Source of the DNA: Branchiostoma floridae
Taxonomy: Eukaryota; Chordata; Leptocardii; Amphioxiformes; Branchiostomatidae
Direction of reading: 5' to 3'
DNA: 64,000 bases
Assembly (NCBI RefSeq): GCF_000003815.2
Contig: NC_049995.1
Span: 14,551,378-14,615,377, forward strand
Shown: positions 33,301 to 46,346 of the stretch, piece after piece
Numbering within the stretch: the first letter of the stretch is position 1
Layout: every line of letters starts with the position of its first letter
Position numbers and translations under genes: made by a program
Notes under the pieces: generated by a model
Databases searched by the model: none
Told to the model about the DNA's origin: nothing
Seen by the model: the letters and a program-made list of their open reading frames with translations, nothing else

Positions 33301-36300
33301 CCCGGGGAGTTTAAGCCCGATGAGGTCCACCTAGCTACCCGGTCTTGTCTGGCTCCCAGGGTATGCTTCGGTCAGTCCATCCTTGTGTCACCTTGGGCTG
33401 ACAGGTCTTTACTAATGATCGTTCTTCAGCCAAAACTAGCCCGGGGGTCCAAATCCCAAAATATCACGGAAATAGGTCACCAGACGTGAGGTTTCAGTCA
33501 AATGCTAGACAGACTTGGACTGTTCCACTTCTAGAGACAGTAGGGAGTAACTAAATTCTAAAATGTAAAAGGCGACATTCATGTCTTATAAATAATTGTC
33601 TTTCTGTTCTATGCGAATCACAGAACCGCTTCCCTACTAGTATTCGGATTGTCACTTCTACAGGATTTTGTGTCTCGGAACGACCCCGACAAATGCGCAG
33701 TCCGGTTATGTGCTTGAAACGGACGTTTATCGCCAACCAAACTGGGTCGAATCAATAAAGAACCACAATACACATGGCCATTGAGTGTGACATATATGCA
33801 CAAGGGATCAATTTGAATTTATTGAACTTGCATTGGCTAAAAGATCGAACGTTTTGAATTTCATTTCCATATTTGGATGCTGATATTTTACATCTTAACT
33901 ACTAAATACAACAATATTAATGTTGTAGACACAGAAACACACGGGATGAATATATCCCAATCTGCCAACAAACGTACTGGTCTTTATAGATTGTATGTCT
34001 ACAATTTATCACAGAAGAATCACTTATTTCCATTTTGCAATCAGCGCGGCCCGGAAAGCGAGCGATTTCTGTTGTAAATTGAATTCACTTTGATTGATCC
34101 GGTCTATGACGTTACAAGCTATTAGGGCTATTTCGTTGTAATACCAATGGGTGCCCGTGAAAGTACCCATCGCTTTTGGGACCTCACGTCGCGCTGTACA
34201 TGTGGTACGTTGATGGCGTCGCTGTGGCCGTGTAATTTGACAGAGCGCTCAACTATTTTCATCAATAAAAAAAATTATCTTTTTACACGTTGTGTGTTTT
34301 CTGTGTTTTTAGTCATACTTATACGTTATAATATTCTTCTTATTGAGTTAAAGGTGTCACAAATCTTATTTACGACGCAGCGACGCCGCCAACGTGCCGC
34401 AGTCCAGTGAAATACGCTCTTAAGGCTTACGTCACATGTCCTACCCGGGGTCCTGCCGGGCTGTTTGGTGAAACGAAACATTAAAGCTTATGCCAATAGA
34501 TATGCAAAAGGCATGCTGGGTCCGTTTCATGTTCTTGTTGTCTTTTATATCGTACTTTTCGTTCCCGGAAACTTCCCGGCCGGGCTCGTTTGTGGAAATG
34601 TTACGTAAGCCCCAGGCAGGCTTATGTCATATTGCCAAACCGGGACCGGCCGGGATATTTTAAGAAGCGAAAAATTATAATGTACAACTAGAAATATACA
34701 CAAATTATGCCCATGAATCTTATGTTTACATTTTGTGTATTTTGTGTCTTTAATATTATTCGTTTCCTTCCTGATAGCTGCACGGCCGGGCCCATTTTGT
34801 GAAAACGTGACGTTAGCCTCAGACAGTTAGACTTTCCCTAGCAACAGCGAAATAGCTACTGGCGATGAGACATCTCCACGTGACGCATTGACGTATTAGG
34901 ATATCTACATACATGGTGTTGTGAGTTATAGGTCGGGGTGAAGACAGATATAAACTCCTCTTGCTATTTATGACGTACACGTGGCATTGGTACTTACGTA
35001 ACGTCTGTCTGCGTGTGTTTGAGCGTGTAACGCATATGTTCGCCTTTATCCGTGGGGTGACCTATATCCGTTGTCTTATAGGTTGGGATGAAGACAGATA
35101 TTTAAACCCTCTCGCCTACTGTGACGTACATGTGGCATTGGTACTTACGTAACGTCTGTCTGCGTGCGCCTGAGCGTGTAGCTCATATGTTCACCTTTAT
35201 CTGTGGGGTAACCTATATCTGTTGTCTTATAGGTTGGGGTGAAAACAGATATAAACTCGAGCTCCTCTTGCTCATGTGACGTATATGAGTATATGCAGCA
35301 TTCGTACTTACGTAACGTCTGTCTGCGTGTGTCTGAGCGCGTAACGCATATGTTCGCCTTTATCCGTGGGGTAACCTATATCCGTTGTCTTATGGGTTGG
35401 GGTGAAGACAGATATAAACTTAGCCTACTGTGACGTACACGTGGCATTGGTACTTACGTGACGTCTGTCTGCGTGTGTCTGAGCGTGTAACGCATATGTT
35501 CGCCTTTATCCGTGGGGTAACATTTATCCGTTGCCTTATAGGTTGGGGTGAAGACAGATATAAACTCCTCTTGCTCTTTATGACGTATACGTGGCATTGG
35601 TACTTACGTAACGTCTGTCTGTGTGTGTCTGAGCGTGTAACCCATATGTTCACCTTTGTCTGTGGGGTAACCTATATCCGTTGTTGTTAAAAATAGGGAA
35701 TTTCGGGATATCAAGTCGACAAACGGAACTTCACTGATTGCTATATTTTCAAAACATTGAAATTTGAAGTTTTAAACCACAAGTATCGCCAGTCGACTTA
35801 ATATCCTTAAATGCCCTATTTTACAAAAATAACGTATACAGGTTACCCAGCAGATAAAGGTGAACTAGCGTTACTTTTCTTAAGGGTTAATCTAGGGACA
35901 GGGTATCTGCTACATATAAACATTTTGAACTACAAACATCACATACTCATGCTACAAAAGAGATGTTTGCACTTTTTAAAACAATGACTAAGACCAATAT
36001 GACTCGAGTACTTGCTCGAGTATTTGCTACCAATGACGTCAGTATCAAACGACTTAGTTGAGTGCGCACGCAAGGCTTTCCTTTTCAAAGATTCGTGGGT
36101 AATATAGGATATTATGAAATAGGAGCGATGCCGAAATATCTAAGTTCAAGACGTAAAACGATAAATTTATGAAATGTTATAAAAACGTGTTACTTTTTAC
36201 GTTATTTGCTTCTAAAGGTCTACGGTATACCGTTCAAAACAGCTGCCTCCAACCCTCCCCCAGTCGAAATTCTAACTACGTCACCATGTTGGTTTGGCGA

Positions 36301-39300
36301 GCCATTTTCCCCTCTAACGTTACACAGCGACCTTTGGAACCCAAGAGGCTGGCAACTGCACAACCATTTCAAACATTCGGCAGCAACCATTGGGAAAATC
36401 AGGGGTGTATGGGCATAAAAAGACATGTTATATGAGGGCCACAAATATGCTTGAGTCAAATTATACAACAGTTGTAAAAGTAATGTACAATTATATTCAA
36501 TTCATAGTTAACGGCATTATAGAACAGTCGATATTAGGTTCAAAAGGTTAATAAAAAAATCAAGTCATCCCTTTTTCTGAGGGAACTTAAAGTGGTTTCT
36601 TCCAAAGGGTCATTCTCGTTCGCAGTAATGAAAGCTGAAGCAGAGACGCAATAAAGGCGGGAAATAGGTCAGTTTGCTAATCATCGTATTTATCGTCTGC
36701 GCTGACACAAACAACTGCCCAATACTAGCTAGACACGGACAAATAGCGGATTATTTGTTTAGTGATAAGATTGCGCTAACGCTGGTACTTATCCACTGCT
36801 TAGTGACGTTATATGGTTAGAGGGAAGTCTGTGTACGCGACAGTTGTTTAATTTTCGACCATAGGCATAGTGTTGTTACTAAGATCCATCTAGATCAATA
36901 TACATTGTACTATATGTAAAGTGCGCATTTAACCTCGGGTTTGTAAAATTCTCGCAAATCAAAATAGCAGCTGTTACTGATGTTTATTTAGCCTAGTTTT
37001 AGATCATGTTCTCAATAATGCAGTCAATTTAGATGCCCTGGATTTTTTGGCCATATAATCGTATTCGGAACGTGTCAAACGCGATGATGTAAAGGTTGAT
37101 TTACATATTGCCCCCCTCCCCCTTTTATGTATACTGAAAATCAAAAGAACCTTATTCAATGCCAAGGTCAAAAGGAGAGTCTGTGACCTACGTAACCAGT
37201 AATTAACATTGGTGCCCCGTATTTGGACAGCTGCTGCTGTAGGCAAATACAATTGAAAGGAGCAACAGCGCCTCCTAGCGACTCAGCGCTAAACTGCGCA
37301 TTCCCTTATTGCACCAAAAGGGCCTAGGGGAAGGGGTTGGTTATTTTGTCTGAATAAATGCGTTTCATTGTATGTCTGCAATTTTCATTAGTTTCTTTAT
37401 TTCTACGAGAGGGCACTTTCAATGGCCAGTTTCAACGTCCAATGGCTATATAGCTTATTGTTGTGCCACAAGAAAGTCTGTTTTTATTTGTAGTCTGCCG
37501 AATCTGATTTTTGTTTTTAATTTGTTGCTTTTGTTTCTGTTTCTAACAGTGTTTTCTACCATCTACAAGCTCACGACTCTCCAGAAACCACAGACGAGAG
37601 CATTAAAAACTACGTAAGTACGAAACAATAATTTTTTTTCTTTGCATACTTTAATTTAAGGATTCTCACATTAGGTGGGTAACGGTGGTATCTCAATGAG
37701 CTTGGGGGCACTGCGGGGACTCAAAGATACTCAGAGATTTCAAAGAATGAATTGTCTTACGTTTTGTGTATTTTGTTGCCTTCTAAGTCATACTTCAACG
37801 TATTACGCTATATACATGTATCTGATTTATGAAAAGATGGAGAAAATAACACAACAGTGCCACAGTGAACGAACCCTGTAGTGCCGCACCGGTGACCAGA
37901 GTGCAGTGAGATACCACCTTAAGTCAGTAACGGCACCAAATAACATTTACCATCAAAATCACATAATAGTTATTAGATGATAACAAATAGTAGCGTCTAT
38001 GTCTAACTGTTATATTTTGACGTTGATATTTTACAGATCAGCTAATTCGACCCCGATCGGCAGAAAACCGGTCCCAGACATGGGAGCCAATCAGAGCCGA
38101 GCTATCTACGCCGCGTCGTTTGCAGTGGCGGGAGCGGGGCTTCTATATGTAAGTCATCTGGCAATGGCAATGAAGTGCAATGTTGTACACCATAATGTAT
38201 TCCTCTTCTTTATAAGACCCATGTTTATCTAGTATACCTTATGTTTTATTTGTTGCAAAGACATCGGCTTTGCTGTTAGGTGAGTATGGCGTATACGTAA
38301 TTTGGAATCCGCCATTTTGGTGGGTTAAACTTAAAGGTCAAGTTCGAAGCGGCCGCCATCTTGGATCCGTTCTTTTCCAATATGGCGTCATCAGATAACC
38401 TTACACATTTACGTTGCAGGGCATACAATCTCTTCCCCCTCCCCAAGCACATAGATTGTTTTAGCATGTGTTAGAACAAGGGCGCTATCCTTGGTTAGAA
38501 TGGGCCATCCAAATATCACAAAGCTTTCGCATTGCAGCGCTCTGGGGCCAGGGCTGCAATGCTGGCTACGTCCACTAGAGGTCTCTTCAGCTGGAGTTGG
38601 ATCAAGGTGAGCATTGGTCGGACTGTCACCGTGTTGCCATGGGTGCGGGTTTGCAAGACTAAAACATTTCATAATAATCCCACTTTCTTTTACCACCGAC
38701 CCCCCCCCCCCCCCGTCTTATTTTCCTTTTCCCTTTCATTATTCAAATCCAAGTCTATTTGGGCATCACTTGGTCTACACTCACTTGACCGCAGTGCTAC
38801 TTGAAGAGCACTCTGAAGTATTTAACACTCCCCGAAATCTACCCTCATAAACTACGATTATCTAAAACATCCCTTGACATTGTCAGAAACGAAATGACGA
38901 ATATTGCTATTTTCTATTTACCGTGCGACTTTTAGAAATTTCATTACCCATACCATCTTTCAATGGTCTAGGTGTGCTATGCAAGTATCTATCTTTTTAA
39001 GGAACACATAACCTTGTCCCCATAAACCATTTGGTTTCGATATTAAAAAAAAACCCACTGTCTTGCAAACCGCTCTGAAACACGCCGTCTTCACCAATGC
39101 TCATCTGGTAGTTTCTCCTCGCCTTTTACAATGACGTTCTTGGTATGAAGAATTTCTCAAGTATGAAATCTTTATTCCATTCCAGATCTTCAAAGACAAC
39201 ATGATCGGAGGGATCAACGCTTCGTCAAGAAAGAATGGAAAATCCGGTAAAGAAGCTTCTGTTTTTCCTTAAATAACAAAAAATTAAACTAAACAGTAGA

Positions 39301-42300
39301 TAACACCGTTAGCACCAAGGACAGATACAGTCTTTTCGGGGGGAAATGTCGCATTCTTCCAATCACAGATATCAAACGACTCTTCCATTTGAATGACTAG
39401 TAGGTGCATTCCTGCTTTGGGTTTTGCCAAGGCCTACACTGGCCAGCTCTTCAGGTCCGGGATCAACATGGCCGCAAAGAATCTTACCAAAAACTCGAGG
39501 AAACCCAAAGAGCTAGTGTGTAGAGTATGTAGAGAAGGACAACCTCAAACCAACTGTTCACACTTACGCCACATCTTCAGAAAAAAAAAACGCTGGAGCC
39601 GCATGTTCCCCGTTTAGGAACTTCAATCCGACACACAATAAGCATGTTTTACCGTGTGGCTTCCTCGGTGTTACGGGCTCGAATGAGCATAGTACAGCAT
39701 GTCCTTGCTTTTATAGGCCGGGTGCATGTGTCCTGACCGAAGAGCTAGTGTGTGTTTAGACCCCTGCGTAGGTCGAAAACATACCTCTCCTTGGTGCTGA
39801 AAGTGTTATCTACTGTTTATGATTCCGGAGTTCATGACCTGGCATGGATAATGATTATGATTATGAATGACGATTTTGATAATTGAGTTACAAATCTGTT
39901 TTGGCCATGTTTCTTGAGTTTGTATCTACCCTGGTAAAAGAAAGAGATAATAGATGAATGGTGATCATGAAACCAATACGTGGAAGGAAGGAAATACTGA
40001 AAATCGTTTTCTTCTGCCCATTAATACAGAGCCCGCGGCACCACCAGTTGAGGCGGCTAAGCCAGCCGAGCCAGTCCCGGAACCAGTAGCTGAACCAGTC
40101 CCGGAACCAGTCGCGGAAGCTGTCGTGGAGAAACCAGCTGTTCAGCAGGTTGTGGCGGAAGCTGTCGTGGAGATCGCGAAGCCGGTAGAGGCTCCGGAAG
40201 CTGTGGTAGTGGCTGAGGTCAGGAGGCTATGAAGACAACTTCAAAACCTTAATTTTGTTTAGTCTAAACATCTGTGATGCTCCTTAGAACTGATTAATTT
40301 TTTTCTCCCTGGGTACCATAGGAGGTAACAATACTTAAAAGCGACAGTTTTAATGGTGTTTTTTCTTGAGTAAGTAGAACGCATTCCAACGCCCTTAATT
40401 CGGCAAAATAGTGGCAGAATTTCGTCCAGATAAAGGCCGTTTGTAAACAATAAAAAAATATTTTAGAATGTTGTAATAAACCTTTTTGAAATGATTTTCT
40501 TTAAAACCCGGGGTTCCATTCGGGGTTCTACAGAGGATAAGCTTTAGAATAAACCACCTTATACCACCTTTACCGTCATGTTTGGTCCCTCAGGCCCTCG
40601 TTGTAGAGGAAGTTGCTGCAGTTGCTGCGGACGTTTCCGCCGCTGCCCCGGAAGTAGTTCCAGAGGTCGTTGCTGCACCAGAAGCAGTTTCAGAGGTCGT
40701 GGCCGAGGTCGCAGTGCCAGTGAAGGAGGAGGTGACCGCTGAGGTTGGTTGGTTGGTTCGCCCCGCCGAGGATTCGGTAGCACGGATGCTAAGGAAAGAT
40801 GATAGGGTTAGTCATTAAGAAGACAACCCAACCCCACTGGTGTCCTTCATTTAGTCCTAGCTATCCTTCTTTGTTGACGTTTTAGTGTCATATGATGACC
40901 AAAAAGAAAGAGCTATTAGCACCGAAAATCTAACACTGAAATTGCAATGATATGTGGCAAACTGATTGGCACAATGTGTTTCAAAATTGTGACATTGTCC
41001 GAAATTCAAGAGGATGACAACCTTACACGATTGTGTGCTCTTTCAAATGCCATCTCTACCACCTATGCAAAAAAATCGACTTCTTTTATTTTATAAATTT
41101 AACACCCCGGGTCTTCCCTCTCCGTGTCACACAATGCATCCTAGCCATTAGTTGCTCTTTCCTCATAGCTGCGTCTAGAATAAGCCTAAATTCTTCTAAT
41201 ATCATTTAAGACACTTGTCACTGGTTAGACTCAGTGGCTTTTAGAGGCACGATTTATACAGGGTACAGACAGTTGAACATTTAAGAAACTAAAATGCTTG
41301 TTACTGGTCGGTTGCATATAGCCCTAGTCAGTTTGTCTTTGTTAGAGATAGAGTTTTAAGTATCAGGTTGTCGGTGCTGATGCATCATTCGTTTCTGTAG
41401 GTAGCGGAAGTGGTGGAGGCGGTACCGGAAGTTGCACAGGAAGCCCCAGCGGTGGAAACTTCCGCACCAGTTGCAGAGGTATGGCTCAAAAGAAACCTCT
41501 TTTTTAGTTAGTTATACTCCTTTATTAGTAGCCTGAGTATCATCCTCCGTAGCGGGCTCACGACTTTCGCTTGCTAACCACAGAGTTTAGCGAGCGAAAG
41601 TCGTGAGCCAGCAGTCACTACGGAGGATGATACTCAGGCTACTTTACTAGCTCATTGATAAGAAAATTTCGGATGTGTGGAAAGAATCCCAGTCTCCATT
41701 GACCTAACATGTATTCTAACGTTACTTAGTATTACGATGTTCTCTTGATAACGTCTTTGCTGTTTCTGACTTTCCATACAGGTTGTCGTGGAAGAAGTAT
41801 CGGCGGTTGTTGAAGAGGTTGCCGCGGCAGCTCCAGAGGTGGCGACTGCTCCGGAAGTAGTCGCAGAGGTCAAAGAAGAGCTTGCACCTGCTCCGGAAGC
41901 AGTTGTAGAGGTCGTGGAAGAGGTGGCACCTGCTCCGGAAGCAGTTGTAGAGGTCGTGGAGGAGGTGGTTCCTTCTCCGGAAGCAGTTGCGGAGGTCGTG
42001 GAGGAAGTGGCTGCTGCACCGGAAGCAGTTCCAGAGGTTAAGGAAGAAGTGGCTGCTGCCCCGGAAGCAGTTCCAGAGGTTAAGGAAGAAGTTGCTGCTA
42101 TAGTACAGGAAGTTCCAGAGGCCAAAGAGGAAGTTGCGAAAGTAGTTCCGGAAGTCAAAGAAGAAGCCGTGGTGGAACCAGTGGTGGAAGAAGCCCCGGC
42201 AGCTGAAGCACCTACTGTCGTTGCGGAAGCCGAAGAGGTGTGTTTGGGTTTCTTAAATGGCAGAATGTCATATACAATTGTCCTTATTTCATGGGGATGA

Positions 42301-42904
42301 GAAGTTTAAAAAAAAAAACAACGAAAAAACAATACCATCTTTACATGCATTTAAAGTCACGAGTTTACGATAGCTAAAGTATTGAAAATACTTGCAGCAT
42401 TTGAGACATTGCCCGTGTCTCTATTCAATCGAATTTTTAATCAACATTATACAAACGCCTCGGATTTCTTACCATTCGATGTGACCATCATTGTCAACTG
42501 TGTAGTAACTCATGAGATAGTAGAGGGAGGACCAGAGGTGTAAAAGCTTGACAATGTTTTGCAATGATTTTTGACTATGTGTTGTGTTTTTTTATCAATA
42601 GGCCGCGCCGGCTGAGCAAGCAGTTGTAGCTGAACCCGAACCCGAGCCGACAGTGGTTGCTGACGAGGCACCGGCGGCGGTCGAGGAGGCACCTGCGGCG
42701 GTCGAGGAGGCACCTGCGGCCGTCGCTGCAGAAGAGCCCGCTGCTGCAGCACCAGAATCACCTGCAGAAGTCCCAGTCGTCGAAGTTCCCGCTGAAAACG
42801 GTGTTTCCGAAGAAGCGCCACCTGCCGAAATCCTCACCGACAAAAAGTCCGCCCTAGCGGATGCAGTACCGTCAAAGGCGACAGAGGGCGCCGCCGCCTC
42901 ATGA
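30342..42904 (+). CDS. MGARP-like mitochondrial membrane protein with E/A/V/P-rich tail, 9 exons
   Basis: Exons: 30342-30408, 37550-37613, 38037-38148, 39186-39246, 40030-40217, 40594-40743, 41401-41478, 41782-42237, 42602-42904. Total 1479 bp, 492 residues plus TGA; all GT-AG and in phase. The start MWQAAGKFSGNIVRKRLSRA is basic and lacks acids until residue 21, like a mitochondrial targeting peptide. One hydrophobic segment follows (AIYAASFAVAGAGLLYIF, residues 66-83), then a tail made almost wholly of E, A, V, P and K. This layout matches vertebrate MGARP (mitochondria-localised glutamic acid-rich protein, tied to organelle transport and steroidogenesis), but the tail is low-complexity and orthology is not proven. 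Exons 5-8 all end on a GAG codon before GT. It could also be an unrelated acidic membrane protein. Confidence 0.8.
30447..30575. mobile_element. MITE, ~23-bp inverted ends
   Basis: TAAGATAGTATCAAAAGCTG inverted at 30555-30575, with TA at both edges; about 130 bp, in intron 1 of the MGARP-like gene. Confidence 0.75.
30771..31081. mobile_element. Mariner-like MITE, copy 2
   Basis: Second copy of the TAGCCAGC...GCTGGCTA element, in intron 1 of the MGARP-like gene, same orientation as copy 1. A 15-base block near the left end (around TCAATTGACG) present in copy 1 is missing here. Confidence 0.75.
33215..33363. mobile_element. MITE with TACCCTGAGAGCCAG ends, perfect 9-bp duplication
   Basis: Inverted ends TACCCTGAGAGCCAG and CTGGCTCCCAGGGTA. 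TGCTTCGGT is repeated exactly at 33206-33214 and 33364-33372. The 9-bp duplication and TAC start are shared with the element at 1454. Confidence 0.85.
34195..34820. mobile_element. Cluster of three adjacent inverted-repeat elements
   Basis: Three neighbouring units, about 34195-34400, 34423-34612 and 34613-34820, each have imperfect inverted ends (for example GGTACGTTGATGGCGTCGCTG-like arms, GGCTTACGT/ACGTAAGCC, GGCTTATGTCA/TGACGTTAGCC) and a similar T-rich core around TTGTGT...TCATACTT. Confidence 0.55.
34916..35690. repeat. Satellite, about five ~150-bp tandem units
   Basis: Units carry GGGGTGAAGACAGATATAAA, TGACGTA, TACTTACGTAACGTCTGTCT and CATATGTTCGCCTTTATC in fixed order. Starts of units near 34932, 35081, 35231, 35396 and 35541 give spacings of 146-164 bp. 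Lies in intron 1 of the MGARP-like gene. Confidence 0.9.
37684..37918. mobile_element. MITE with GGTGGTATCTCA ends
   Basis: Inverted ends GGTGGTATCTCA/TGAGATACCACC and a T-rich core (TTTTGTGTATTTTGTTG, AAGTCATACTT) shared with the elements at 34195-34820 and 47346-47594. In intron 2 of the MGARP-like gene. Confidence 0.7.
38699..38714. repeat. Poly-C tract
   Basis: Run of about 14 C in an intron of the MGARP-like gene. Confidence 0.9.
41527..41643. mobile_element. Near-perfect 117-bp palindromic MITE
   Basis: AGTAGCCTGAGTATCATCCT and onward pairs almost fully with 41615-41643; the inner arms CACGACTTTCGCT/AGCGAAAGTCGTG also pair, leaving a loop of under 20 bases. In intron 7 of the MGARP-like gene. 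Confidence 0.8.
41782..42237 (+). CDS. Exon 8 of the MGARP-like gene: 14-residue internal repeats
   Basis: 152 codons. Between about 41884 and 42135 the protein is a run of six or seven 14-residue units of the form APAPEAVVEVVEEV, drifting to AAAPEAVPEVKEEV, encoded by 42-bp DNA repeats. Period 42 keeps the frame, so copy number can change without harm. The other tail exons (5, 6, 7, 9) carry looser versions of the same P-E-V pattern. Confidence 0.85.
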
Positions 42905-45900
42905 GTTGCTACATCACATCATGTCATGTAGATAGAAAAATGTTGTAATTCATTCTCGTGCGATTGTTAAAGCACACATTTAACATGTAGATAAGCTATG
43001 CAATCCGCTGGGAGTCAGTTTGTTTTCTAAAGTATTTTTTTCCATCCATTTCTGGGAGCAGTGATTCACGAGTAATATAAAGGAAAGTTGACAGGATATT
43101 TCTGTTAGAATTTCTTTGCTTGTACGATTTTTTGCATATCAAATATCTTCAGCTATATGTACTACACTCGATCAGTAGGTTTTACTGATTCCTTGTATTT
43201 CTTTATATTTTTCTGAGATGTACACCAAGAAAACTTAACAATTAGTAATGAACAATCGATAAAGGTGTCTCGATAAAAGGGGAAGAATAAGAGGGCTTGC
43301 CCATTTATGTGTGGATATGCCAAGAGGAAGACTGTTTAAGAAAACAGAAGAAAAAAACAAAAAACAGAAGGATAGTTTGATCAAACTGTACCATTTGATC
43401 AGTTATGTTTGGAACACTACACGCACGGGTTTCTAAAAGGGTTTTTGGATGGGAAAAGGGGGAGGGCAGTTCTAGGGTTCCATGCCGCTTGATTACGTCA
43501 ATTATGGAGGAAAAAAGTGCACACTTGAAAATGGAAATTTTATTCATTTGAACTACTGTTAGTGAAACAGATGTCTTTTTAAGAATAAAGAAAATATTTA
43601 GAGTGATTGTCATATTCGTTTCTGTCTGACTTCGCAAAACCTATACGACTCCTTGCTAATTTCACTTACTCAAAGAGTCTAAGCATCTCTTAAGTCTCTA
43701 AAGAGTCTAAATGCCTTTTGCCTGACTTCCATATTGAAAAAAAGTAAGTTTTTAATGTTAAGTTGTCTAAAGTTAGCTTGTAGGTTGAATCATTTGATAC
43801 AGCTGCTGTCATACTGACACATTAAGACTCCGTTTGGACAAACAAAATCTAGCCATGGCAGCGTTTTTTTCTGTTGCAAATTGGTCGACCTTTAGGTCGC
43901 TCACCCATACCAAGGACAAGGTCATTCGGCATCGACATGTGAATATTTGCCGATTTGCCCCATGGATGATTTTTCCTATCCTTTATGCTCAGAGTTTCGG
44001 CTTATAGATGGTCAATTGTATGTTGCTAACCATATTTAGCCATACGGTGGTGTCTTATGACTGTATGGAGAAACAAGGAGATCTGCAATATTTTAGTGGA
44101 TAGAAATAAGTCAAAACCGTAACACGACATAACATCAAATAGATTTAACGATGTGCCCGCTTCCGTCGCCTCAAAGGATCATTTTTAGCAAATTTCCAAA
44201 ACCAAACCACTTAAACCGAGAGCTGTGCCAAATAAAGTAACCGGTAAATACAGCTTTCCGTTATCTGATTGGTTGAGAAAAACAACCCTCTCTTTTGCTG
44301 CAGTATTAACCGTACTCTATTTGGAAGTAATGACTCATTGGTTAATGAGTTTTTATCATCATTAGGATATTTTCTTTCCGGAAGGAAAAATTACTGAATT
44401 GCAATACATTGAATTAGAATCTATTTGTTTAGTAATACGACGAAAATAATACTAGTACCTGAAGCATTGAATAGTTCTATCTTCTTCGCAGATAAAACTG
44501 GTTGCGCAAGAGGGAACTAGTTTGTGTAATAACTCGTGTTTAATAGACTGTTACTCGCATATGTTGTTTTGCACTAGATGAACATAAAAAAAGTCAAACA
44601 TATCCGATTAGAGACAAAAAGTGAGGAGATTTGTGCTCAATAACGGTAAAAGTTAGCGTGGATTTGTTAATGTTTTCTGCTTGCCGATTCTTAGATAGAC
44701 AAACAGCACCAAATATATTTCGGTGACTTGACGGTCGGGAAAACCCTTTTCCTGTCACTTATAAAAGGGGGAATATCCAATCACCACTTGTTTATCACTT
44801 GGGGCAAATTTGGTCGGTTTCTGACTAAGCTTCACAAAACCTTTCCATATCCCCCCCCCCTCTCTGCTTAGATTTAAGACCAACGATACAATTCTACCCA
44901 AATTGCACCCCTGTGTCTAGCGTCAAAAGATGTGGGGATTTCTTTTCCGTTAGAGAATCTAGGTATACAGAACACGTTTCTATCTCTAGCCGACATCTGC
45001 TTCAAGATTAGTTTTATTTCAAGAATACGCTCTTATCACTACGTAGCCCAAACCACGAACACTTGTGTGGAATTAATTCTAGCTCGCTGCATTTAAACAC
45101 TAGTATCACCAACATGTGCTTTTGAATCAATAAGCTTTGTATACGGAGATCCGATACGAAAAGATTTCCCTTAATGTTTCTCAGAAAGCCTTCAACAATA
45201 GAACTGGTAACAGCTGGCGCGCTTACTCAATACACTTGTACAAGAGTGAATAACAAAAGATTTCAACTATTCTAGGCGCAACCACTTTTAACCGTACAAA
45301 AGAGATAGTGGCTTTGCAAAACGTAAAACAAATGCTACATTCACCGCTCTGAATTTTCTGGTAGTTGCCCTATTTTTGTTGGAAATCAAAACCGTTTGAC
45401 AATATTTTTAGCCAATGGAATACAATGTGAAATGAGCTATTCCTCGACCTTCGCTCCCCCGTCAGAAGTGGACCTGTCCAGGATAATCTATCAAGTAAAC
45501 GTAAAAATCATTTAATACAGCCATTTGTCAAACTGACAGATTCAGACGCAGTTCAAGGGACGTGGTAAGACAAGCAAAACTAACCATGAGAATTGGAAGC
45601 GGTTAAGAAAAGCATCGCCGACAAAGAGGACTACAGAACGACGGGCAAGGATATCAGCGACGTAAGTGTGATTGTCAAGTCGTCTTCTAGATAGCACAGC
45701 GTCCATTTAAAAGCGGGGTCCATTGTGGTTAGAAGGTTTGCACCTTAACACGAACTGGTCCATAACAACTTTAACATTTCAATTACCCAGGTGAGTACAT
45801 CGAACGGAGAACAGTGAACTGAAGATATTTCGAGATAGCCACTCACTTCTTGGATGTCATAAGACTGACATGAAAGATCTTATTCAACAGAAGGACGTTC

Positions 45901-46346
45901 TGTGCCATTTTTAGCAAAAGAAGATCGATTGTTGTTGCACAACGTTCGCGTTCATTGTCAATACCAAGGTCATTTCATACACAATAACGGACAGAAAAAT
46001 CCCTCTTTGAAGCCAACGACAAGGTTATTCATCATACGTGTCTACTATTCGCCGCCGAACTTTGCCCTAACGGACTTGTTTTAACTAAACGTGTTTCTCA
46101 TGATTAGCAGAGCACTTTTCAAGGATAAAAAAATTGGTATTAATTGTTGTTGTACTGCCTTGAAATTCAACGTCATTGTTTGATTCGCTTATAGAAAATA
46201 ACGGACTTGGTAACCATCTGATTGCAACTCTTTTTAAAGTCACGACAACGCCTTCATTCATTCTAAGAGTCAGTCCTTTCCTTGAATTTGACGTCGACAA
46301 ACATATTTTCAAAGCCGAGACAAAAAAAGAACATCAACGACCCAAG
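42905..46346. other. Intergenic and 3' UTR stretch, no gene seen
   Basis: About 3.4 kb. An AATAAA at 43584-43589 could end the MGARP-like transcript, about 680 bases after its stop, but there is no independent support. I see no convincing coding exon or repeat here; part will be the 5' UTR of the receptor. Confidence 0.5.

Noticed and set aside
34961-35690. Repeated YTWHWYLRNVCLRV-type frames as a coding repeat gene
   Set aside because: Unit spacing of 146-164 bp does not hold one frame and there is no start, splice or family support.
41652-42158. 168-codon Ser/Thr/Ala-rich frame on the minus strand
   Set aside because: Antisense shadow of the repetitive exon 8 of the MGARP-like gene.
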